Positions 1 through 4,936 of a stretch of 9,060 bases of DNA are shown piece by piece (the stretch's first letter is position 1; every line of letters starts with the position of its first letter). The notes under the pieces were generated by a model. That model was given only the letters and a program-made list of their open reading frames with translations, was not told the origin of the DNA and did no database searches. The position numbers and the translations under genes are program-made. Source of the DNA: Candidatus Nanopelagicaceae bacterium (GTDB lineage: Bacteria; Actinomycetota; Actinomycetes; Nanopelagicales; Nanopelagicaceae); contig CANLAY010000033.1 of the NCBI GenBank assembly GCA_947488635.1, positions 1 through 9,060 of the forward strand, in the 5' to 3' direction.

Positions 1-1
1 A

Positions 2-715
2 GATGGATCCGGCGGCCCACAATGGTTCCTTGAAGGTTCGGCCGTATTTGTCGGAATCCAGACATCAAGTAAATTAGGTCTGATTAGCTACGAAAATGAA
101 GGCAGACCGTACTTAACTAAGAACGTTCTCTCAGACCCCGCAACTAGAAATGGAAAACTAGAAGACGCTAAAACTAATTTAAATAGAGCGGGCGATATTT
201 TTCCTTACAATCTCGGAGCACTAGGAGTTGAATTCTTAGTAGCTAACGTCGGTATTCAAAACATGGTTGATGTATTTAGCCAAATGGGTCAAGGAAAGTC
301 CTTTGGTGTGGCTTTTGAAGCAGCAACCGGTATTGAACTTGTAGATTTCTATGCAATGTTTGAAGAGGTACGTCCAACGTTAGGGTTTGCAATTGGGTCA
401 ACTGTGCCTATAGTGCCGGCACCGGCTCCTTCTCCTGCGCCTTCACCCACACCAAGTACTGGGCAAGCAGTATTTACTCTCGAAGAAGTTAAGAAACACA
501 GCTCTAGCACCGACTGCTGGACCGTTGTAGATGGCGGCGTTTATGATTTAACTAAATGGGCTGCACTGCACCCAGGTGGGCCAGCGATCATTCAATCTCT
601 CTGTGGTCGTGACGGAACTTCTGACTTCCTAGGTCGGCACGCAAACCAACCTGACCCAATGCGCACGTTGATGGGTTACTTTCTTGGGCTAATTGGCGAT
701 TTAGTAAAACCTTAA
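2..715 (+). CDS. Partial gene: peptidase-like segment plus C-terminal cytochrome b5-like heme domain
   Basis: The reading frame is open from base 2, so the 5' end lies outside the window; 237 C-terminal residues are visible. The first residues contain PQWFLEG followed by a small hydrophobic stretch. This resembles the third-ligand region (W-F-x-E-G) of gluzincin/peptidase-MA-like zinc proteases, and the later AFEAATGIELVDFYAMFEE stretch fits the C-terminal helices of that fold. Any HExxH motif would be upstream and cannot be seen. A Pro/Ala/Ser linker (about nt 410-465) then leads to a cytochrome b5-like domain: FTLEEV start, HPGG with the first axial His at 569-571, CGRDGTSDF, and the second axial His at 638-640. 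The linker suggests a secreted or surface protein, but the signal peptide is out of view. The heme-domain call is firm; the protease call is tentative. The protein could instead be an inactive gluzincin relative. No link to the downstream operon is evident. Confidence 0.75.
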   Translation, partial: DGSGGPQWFLEGSAVFVGIQTSSKLGLISYENEGRPYLTKNVLSDPATRNGKLEDAKTNLNRAGDIFPYNLGALGVEFLVANVGIQNMVDVFSQMGQGKSFGVAFEAATGIELVDFYAMFEEVRPTLGFAIGSTVPIVPAPAPSPAPSPTPSTGQAVFTLEEVKKHSSSTDCWTVVDGGVYDLTKWAALHPGGPAIIQSLCGRDGTSDFLGRHANQPDPMRTLMGYFLGLIGDLVKP

Positions 716-775
716 GTCAAGAAAGTGGCAAAAGTGACTCTACTTGTTCAGAGGAGATTTACCATTAAAGTGAAT

Positions 776-806
776 TTGAGATTAACTGTTTATCGCAATC
801 TCTAAT
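776..806 (+). promoter_or_regulatory. Candidate sigma-70-type promoter
   Basis: TTGAGA (776-781) resembles a -35 box and TCTAAT (801-806) matches five of six -10 consensus bases. The spacer is 19 nt, longer than the ideal 17, so this is only a candidate. If used, it would give a leader of roughly 120 nt before the GTG start at 935. The first CTGTT repeat lies between the two boxes. Confidence 0.3.
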
Positions 807-882
807 GAACATTTACTCATTCGTCATCTGTTAGGCCCAGACTCTTAGCGATCTGTTTACCAGCTAAACCTTACTGTTGGCC
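786..882 (+). repeat. Four direct repeats CTGTTnRnC, PHO-box-like
   Basis: CTGTT occurs on the plus strand at 786-790, 828-832, 853-857 and 874-878. The seven-base units starting at each G read GTTTATC, GTTAGGC, GTTTACC and GTTGGCC, so all four fit GTTnRnC. Actinobacterial PhoP sites in Streptomyces are built from direct GTTCACC-like units, which also fit that pattern; the third copy differs by one base. The unit distances (42, 25 and 21 nt) do not follow the 11-nt periodicity of classical PHO boxes, so the assignment is weak. Confidence 0.3.
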
Positions 883-884
883 GA

Positions 885-898
885 CCAAATCAATTTGG
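885..898 (+). promoter_or_regulatory. Operator-like palindrome CCAAAT-CA-ATTTGG
   Basis: A perfect 6-2-6 inverted repeat ends 24 nt before the GGAGG ribosome binding site. The 2-nt spacer is too small for a good RNA hairpin, so a DNA site for a dimeric regulator is the better reading. An overlapping half-site pair TTGG (877-880) / CCAA (885-888) adds a third TTGG/CCAA arm. The cognate regulator is unknown. Confidence 0.35.
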
Positions 899-922
899 GT
901 CAATGTGTTATCGAGACTATTT

Positions 923-927
923 GGAGG
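923..927 (+). promoter_or_regulatory. Ribosome binding site deciding the binding-protein start
   Basis: GGAGG lies 7 nt before GTG at 935. It is the reason to prefer 935 over the in-frame GTG at 905, which has no comparable Shine-Dalgarno sequence. Confidence 0.8.
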
Positions 928-934
928 CTTCATC

Positions 935-2083
935 GTGTTCAAGAATCTACTCAAAAAGAAGTTAGTTAGCGCCTTAGCGCTGACAACTGTTGCAACTCTG
1001 AGCTTAGGTGTTGTTGCACCTAGCAGCCAGGCCGCATCTACAACAATCAGAATTTATGTAGCAGCAGATACGAATATTTTAGATCTATGGGAAAAAACAC
1101 TAATTCCTGCATTTAGCAAGGAATATCCAGATTACGACGTAAAGGTAACTTTCGATCGTAACGGTGCAAACGATACACAAACTCTTGCAAAAATCACAGC
1201 CGCAGTTGCGAAAAAGCGCGACCCAGGTATGGACTTAATTGATGGTGGAATCACAACAACGCTAGGTTCAGCCGGATTACTTTTCCCTCTTTACACCGGC
1301 CTGGTTCCAAACTTAAAGATGGTTCCTAAAGTTCTAGTGACAAATGGCAAGGGTGGCATTCCATACCGTGCATCAACGGTGTTGATGGCCTATAACTCAA
1401 AGAACGTTAAGACACCTCCCAAGACACTAGCCGACGTTCTCACTTGGATTAAAGCTAATCCAGGAAAGTTCACCTATAACGCGCCATCAGGTGGCGGTTC
1501 AGGATACTCTTTCGTGCAAACAGTTCTAGATAGCCAACTATCAGCATCTGAAATCCTAAAATTGCAGACCGGTGCTGACAAGGAAACACAAGTTAAGTGG
1601 GCAAAGGGTTGGGATATTTTGCGAGGTCTGAACAAGTTCACATATGGTCAAAATGGAACTTATCCTACAAACAATGCAGGAACACTTGATCTTCTTGCCA
1701 AGGGATTAGTTGACCTTGCGCCAGTCTGGTCAGATCAGATTGCATCAGCAATCAAAGCTGGCACTATGCCAAAGGATGTTAAGTACTACGGCATTTCTGG
1801 TCCATCACTAACTGGCGGACCAGCATTCCTAGGAATTCCAGCAACTGGCAAGAACCGTTCTGCTGCACGCTATTTAGTGAATTGGGTACTTTCTCCAACA
1901 GCGCAGAACCTTATTGTTGCTGGAAATATGAATGGTATTCCGGTTATTCCAGCTTCAAAGTTGGATCCAGTAATTGGCGCAACCGTTTCTGATATAAACA
2001 TCGCAGCAATTCGCGCAGGTTACATCTCAGCGAATGCTGCTGATCTGAGAACTGCATGGGCTGCTGAAGTTCCAGGAAAGTAA
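935..2083 (+). CDS. ABC transporter secreted solute-binding protein
   Basis: This 382-residue extracellular binding protein should capture the substrate and deliver it to the two permeases encoded downstream. With the GTG start at 935 the N-terminus is a typical signal peptide: basic FKNLLKKK, a hydrophobic core, and probable cleavage after SQA (about residue 33). No lipobox cysteine is present, so it is predicted to be released or loosely held rather than lipid-anchored. The body looks like an extracellular solute-binding protein of the PotD/AfuA/YnjB type: an early YVAADT strand, then TLADVLTWIKANPGKFTY, which resembles the YnjB family, then an APSGGGSGYSF ligand-pocket-like loop. The substrate cannot be read from the sequence. 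The downstream phosphodiesterase-phosphatase suggests a phosphodiester such as glycerophosphoinositol; thiamine, polyamine or phosphonate are alternatives. Neither the upstream nor the downstream gene overlaps it, and the next gene starts 17 nt after its stop. Confidence 0.88.
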   Translation: MFKNLLKKKLVSALALTTVATLSLGVVAPSSQAASTTIRIYVAADTNILDLWEKTLIPAFSKEYPDYDVKVTFDRNGANDTQTLAKITAAVAKKRDPGMDLIDGGITTTLGSAGLLFPLYTGLVPNLKMVPKVLVTNGKGGIPYRASTVLMAYNSKNVKTPPKTLADVLTWIKANPGKFTYNAPSGGGSGYSFVQTVLDSQLSASEILKLQTGADKETQVKWAKGWDILRGLNKFTYGQNGTYPTNNAGTLDLLAKGLVDLAPVWSDQIASAIKAGTMPKDVKYYGISGPSLTGGPAFLGIPATGKNRSAARYLVNWVLSPTAQNLIVAGNMNGIPVIPASKLDPVIGATVSDINIAAIRAGYISANAADLRTAWAAEVPGK

Positions 2084-2102
2084 TTAAGTAAAAAAACTTA
2101 AT
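2083..2102 (+). promoter_or_regulatory. AT-rich stem-loop across stop and start codons
   Basis: ATTAAGT (2083-2089) and ACTTAAT (2096-2102) are perfect complements with a six-A loop. The stem begins at the last base of the binding-protein stop codon and includes the first two bases of the permease ATG. No good Shine-Dalgarno sequence precedes this ATG; the nearest GGAAAG ends about 20 nt away. The structure is weak (only two G-C pairs at most) but could lower initiation of permease 1. Confidence 0.35.
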
Positions 2103-3042
2103 GAGCAAAAGCAAAGAAGTCACAGTAGGAGATAGCCTAGCGGTCAAAAAAACTGCAAGGCTATCTCCTCTCGGCTTTTTTATGGCACTTCCGCCAGTTC
2201 TGGTCATTTTGTTCTTTATTGGCGGGCCGATACTGCTTGCTTTTTCATTCACGTTAGGATTCACAACGGGGCCAAATGAAATAGTTGCTCTAATAGGTCA
2301 AGAGATTTACACCAAGACAAATTGGTGGGGAACGTTAGAAGCGTACAAGAGCGTTTTTTCCGACTCTCGCTTTCCAGGAAACTTGAAAGCAACTTTAGAA
2401 ATCACCTTCGTAGCGACCACGTTAGTCATCGTTTTGGCTCTAGGAATGGCTATTTATCAACGAATTATTGGTGGTCGTCTAGCCACAATTTTAGTAGCAC
2501 TTTCATTAGTGCCTTTGTTTGTGCCAGTCGTTATCTCTGCTTTTGCTATTCGAACTTTTTATGACGGAACTGGTTTTTTCAAAACAATTTTTTATCATTT
2601 CGGATTGACTTTCCCAACACTGACTATGACAAATAATGCGGTGACTATCGGCGTTATTTGGACTTCACTGCCATTTGCGATCCTTATGATTTCATCTGGG
2701 TTGCAATCAGTGCCAGATGCTCTTATTGAAACGGCTCAAGATGCAGGTGCTGGGTTTATGCGAATTATTGCAACAGTTATGATCCCATTGGCTTTTGTCC
2801 CAATTGTTATTGCCACAACTTTTACGGCAATTGGAATCATGGGGTCATTCACTATTCCTTACTTCCTGGGAGCAAACCAGCCAACCATGCTTGGAGTTGA
2901 AATTTCGAACTTCTTCGGTCCATATAACCGACCACAACACTCAATAGTTATGGCGTTCGTAATATTTGTAGCTGCCTCAGGAATTGGGTTTTTCTATATC
3001 TGGGCAAATGTTAGAAGTGCTAAACAGAGCGGAAGAATTTAA
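2101..3042 (+). CDS. ABC transporter permease subunit 1 (PotB/CysU-like)
   Basis: This 313-residue inner-membrane subunit forms half of the transport channel. Six hydrophobic segments are visible, near residues 24-53, 98-119, 127-150, 181-200, 228-251 and 281-302. The cytoplasmic EAA loop that docks on the ATPase is at about 207-230 (ALIETAQDAGAGFMRI...IPL). The GSFTIPYFLG segment is typical of the polyamine/iron/thiamine permease group. Its stop codon TAA overlaps the ATG of permease 2 by one base, indicating translational coupling. The start at 2101 keeps a hydrophilic N-tail with basic residues before the first membrane helix, as usual in the family. The only other in-frame ATG is 2182, which would start inside the first helix. 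The N-tail is encoded by a strong stem-loop (2127-2169), which is odd. Confidence 0.9.
   Translation: MSKSKEVTVGDSLAVKKTARLSPLGFFMALPPVLVILFFIGGPILLAFSFTLGFTTGPNEIVALIGQEIYTKTNWWGTLEAYKSVFSDSRFPGNLKATLEITFVATTLVIVLALGMAIYQRIIGGRLATILVALSLVPLFVPVVISAFAIRTFYDGTGFFKTIFYHFGLTFPTLTMTNNAVTIGVIWTSLPFAILMISSGLQSVPDALIETAQDAGAGFMRIIATVMIPLAFVPIVIATTFTAIGIMGSFTIPYFLGANQPTMLGVEISNFFGPYNRPQHSIVMAFVIFVAASGIGFFYIWANVRSAKQSGRI
2127..2181 (+). terminator. Terminator-like stem-loop with T6 inside the permease 5' end
   Basis: The arm AGGAGATAGCCT (2127-2138) pairs perfectly with AGGCTATCTCCT (2158-2169). After one A-A mismatch, five more pairs (2140-2144 with 2152-2156, one of them G-U) lead to a 7-nt A-rich loop. 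A run of six T follows at 2176-2181. The 6-nt gap between stem and T-run is longer than in a textbook intrinsic terminator, so partial termination or mRNA 3'-end protection of the binding-protein message is as likely as full termination. It lies within codons 9-27 of permease 1. Confidence 0.5.
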
Positions 3043-3884
3043 TGAGTCATTCAGCTAATAAACTAAACATTCAAACTAATTCCTGGCTAGTAAGAATCTT
3101 TCTTTCAGCTTTTATTGGATTCATGGGACTGTTTATCCTAGGTCCACTATTTTGGTTAGCTATTCGCGCATTTGTGACCGAATGGACTTTTCCTAACCTA
3201 CTGCCAGATGGTCTGACCATGCGTTGGTGGCGAGTTATTGCTGACGATGGCTCGCTATTGGAGGCAATCAAAAACTCACTAATTATTAGCCCTATTGTTG
3301 TGCTCATCTCTGCCGCAATCTGCTTACCAGCTGCATATGCTTTTTCACGTTATGAGTTTTTGGGCCGGAAGACTTTTCTTATCGGTATATTCGCAGCCAA
3401 TGCTTTTCCCAAGATTGGTCTATTTGCTTCAATCGCAACTCTTTTTTACACATTGAATTTAATGGGTACCATTCTTGGAATCATCATTATTCAAGTTCTT
3501 GGAACAGTTATTTTCATGACCTGGATTCCAGCCGCAGCATTTAGCGCCGTCCCTCGCAATCTCGAAGATGCCGCTAGAGATGCTGGCGCATCTAAGCTAC
3601 GTGTTTTTTGGGATATCACACTTCGCTTAGCAATGCCGGGGATTCTAGTAGCACTGGTCATGTCTTTCTTAGCCGCATTCGATGAAGCACAGGGTACTTA
3701 TTTAGTTGGTGTTCCAACTATCTACACGATGCCAACAAAGATGTATGCCCTAGTGCTGAATTACCCAGTGCAAATTTCAGCAGTGTTCTCACTACTTCTG
3801 GCAATTCCTTCAGTGATTCTCATTTCGCTAGCTAGAAAGCAAATTATTGGTGGGCAACTAGCAGAAGGTTTCCAAATAAAATGA
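3042..3884 (+). CDS. ABC transporter permease subunit 2 (PotC/CysW-like)
   Basis: This 280-residue inner-membrane protein is the second half of the channel. It has six predicted membrane segments, near residues 17-42, 79-100, 111-134, 141-163, 197-217 and 246-265. The EAA loop is clear at about 173-200 (NLEDAARDAGASKLRVF...LAMPG), with E175, A177, A178 and G182 at the key positions. It starts in a TAATG overlap with permease 1, and GGAAG (3031-3035) stands 6 nt before its ATG, so it has both coupling and its own ribosome binding site. The length is normal for the family. With permease 1 it should form a heterodimer that binds the ATPase encoded next. The sequence does not define substrate specificity. 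Confidence 0.9.
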   Translation: MSHSANKLNIQTNSWLVRIFLSAFIGFMGLFILGPLFWLAIRAFVTEWTFPNLLPDGLTMRWWRVIADDGSLLEAIKNSLIISPIVVLISAAICLPAAYAFSRYEFLGRKTFLIGIFAANAFPKIGLFASIATLFYTLNLMGTILGIIIIQVLGTVIFMTWIPAAAFSAVPRNLEDAARDAGASKLRVFWDITLRLAMPGILVALVMSFLAAFDEAQGTYLVGVPTIYTMPTKMYALVLNYPVQISAVFSLLLAIPSVILISLARKQIIGGQLAEGFQIK

Positions 3885-3906
3885 TAAATCTGAAAGAGGT
3901 TAATTA

Positions 3907-4926
3907 ATGTCTATTGCAAAAGATAGCGTTGGGCTAGAACTTATCGGCCTAAACAAGATTCTTGGTGGTCGCACCATCATTGAAAATCTAGACCTCAGCG
4001 TCAAAAAAGGCGAAATGGTTTCATTGCTTGGTCCATCGGGTTGTGGAAAGACAACAACTCTACGAATGATAGCCGGGTTTCTGATTCCCGAGGCTGGCAA
4101 AGTAATTCTTGCGGGTAAAGATGTTACAACGCTTGGCCCAGATAAGCGCCCGAGTGCAATGGTATTTCAGAATTACGCGTTGTGGCCACATATGACAGTC
4201 TTTAAAAATATCGCTTATCCGCTAAAGATTCGTAAACTCGCGAAAAGTGAAATCGAAAAGAGAGTCCACGACGCATTAGGTCTCGTGAATTTAATGCATC
4301 ATAAAGATTCTCGCCCAAGCCAGATATCTGGTGGTGAGCAACAGCGAGTGGCTTTGGCGCGTGCCCTTGTACAAGAGCCCGACATACTCTTACTTGATGA
4401 GCCGCTGAGCAATCTAGATGCGAAACTACGCGTGAAAGTACGCGAAGATATTAGAGACCTACAACGCCGCCTAGGCATCACCACGGTTATTGTTACGCAC
4501 GATCAAGACGAGGCACTTTCAATCTCTGATCGAATTGCGGTTATGAACGACGGCCGCATTGAACAATTTAGTACACCGCAAGCTCTCTATGACGAGCCAG
4601 CAACTGAATATGTGGCAAACTTTATTGGCAGCCTAAATCGCTTTACTGGCAACTTCGCTGAAGGTCGAATTCAAACCGGTGATAACGTAGTTGGAATCCG
4701 CCCAGAAGATGTTCTTTTCTCTTCGCATCAAGTGCCAGGCAGTCATGCAGCAACTGTTGACCTTGTGGTGCCGCGCGGTCACTTCTTTGAAGTGTATTTA
4801 TCCAGCAACGATCAGAAGATCCGCGCATTTATGTCAGCAGATATTCCACAAGTCGGTGATGCAGGATTCGTAAGAATTTCTAAAGCGCTGATCTATAAAG
4901 ATGGCAAGTTAGTCAAAGTTGCCTAA
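3907..4926 (+). CDS. ABC transporter ATP-binding protein (PotA/FbpC/UgpC-like)
   Basis: This 339-residue cytoplasmic ATPase powers the importer. All catalytic motifs are intact: Walker A GPSGCGKTT (42-50), Q-loop Gln88 in VFQNYALWPH, ABC signature ISGGEQQR (140-147), Walker B LLLLDEP (about 160-166), D-loop SNLD (168-171) and H-loop His198 in VTHDQ. After residue 240 comes a C-terminal TOBE-type regulatory region with GIRPEDV (263-269), as in the PotA, MalK and FbpC group. AGAGGT (3895-3900) sits 6 nt before the ATG, and the 22-nt gap after permease 2 holds nothing else. The final codons sit next to the ribosome binding site of the phosphodiesterase-phosphatase gene. The protein is confidently an importer ATPase; the substrate follows only from context. 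Confidence 0.93.
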   Translation: MSIAKDSVGLELIGLNKILGGRTIIENLDLSVKKGEMVSLLGPSGCGKTTTLRMIAGFLIPEAGKVILAGKDVTTLGPDKRPSAMVFQNYALWPHMTVFKNIAYPLKIRKLAKSEIEKRVHDALGLVNLMHHKDSRPSQISGGEQQRVALARALVQEPDILLLDEPLSNLDAKLRVKVREDIRDLQRRLGITTVIVTHDQDEALSISDRIAVMNDGRIEQFSTPQALYDEPATEYVANFIGSLNRFTGNFAEGRIQTGDNVVGIRPEDVLFSSHQVPGSHAATVDLVVPRGHFFEVYLSSNDQKIRAFMSADIPQVGDAGFVRISKALIYKDGKLVKVA

Positions 4927-4928
4927 GG
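4925..4928 (+). promoter_or_regulatory. Ribosome binding site deciding the phosphodiesterase start
   Basis: AAGG overlaps the ATPase stop codon (TAA, 4924-4926) and lies 8 nt before ATG 4937. The longer frame would start at a TTG at 4919 with no purine-rich site at the right distance. Reinitiation after the ATPase is therefore likely to occur at 4937. Confidence 0.6.
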
Positions 4929-4936
4929 TTTCAGCG

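Larger units (their letters stand above)
716..934 (+). promoter_or_regulatory. Non-coding control region upstream of the transporter operon
   Basis: These 219 bases contain no convincing gene. I see no strong terminator for the upstream gene: only a weak 5-bp inverted repeat (AGTCA 715-719 / TGACT 735-739) without a T-run. The region carries a weak promoter candidate, four CTGTT direct repeats, and short inverted repeats at 855-869 (GTTTA/TAAAC, 5-nt loop) and 885-898. The density of small repeats close to the ribosome binding site suggests that the operon is regulated here. No regulator binding can be assigned with certainty. Confidence 0.6.

Noticed and set aside
715..739. Terminator after the cytochrome b5-domain gene
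   Set aside because: Only a 5-bp stem with a 15-nt loop and no T-run.
770..805. 11-codon leader peptide (GTG 770 to TAA 803-805) after the GAGGAG at 751-756
   Set aside because: The spacing of 13 nt is too long, the peptide has no regulatory codon run, and such short frames are expected by chance.
905..934. GTG at 905 as start of the binding protein
   Set aside because: No ribosome binding site at a suitable distance; the signal peptide begins naturally at 935 with GGAGG 7 nt upstream.
2322..2564. 80-codon frame inside permease 1
   Set aside because: Overlaps a well-supported gene in another frame, has no recognisable domain and no ribosome binding site.
2461..3855. Repeated ATTATTGGTGG at about 2464 and 3841
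   Set aside because: Both copies encode Ile-Ile-Gly-Gly in frame in permeases; coincidence or shared coding bias, not a repeat element.
4919..4936. TTG at 4919 as start of the phosphodiesterase-phosphatase
   Set aside because: Poor start codon without a Shine-Dalgarno sequence; GDPD domains start directly before the HRG motif, which fits ATG 4937.
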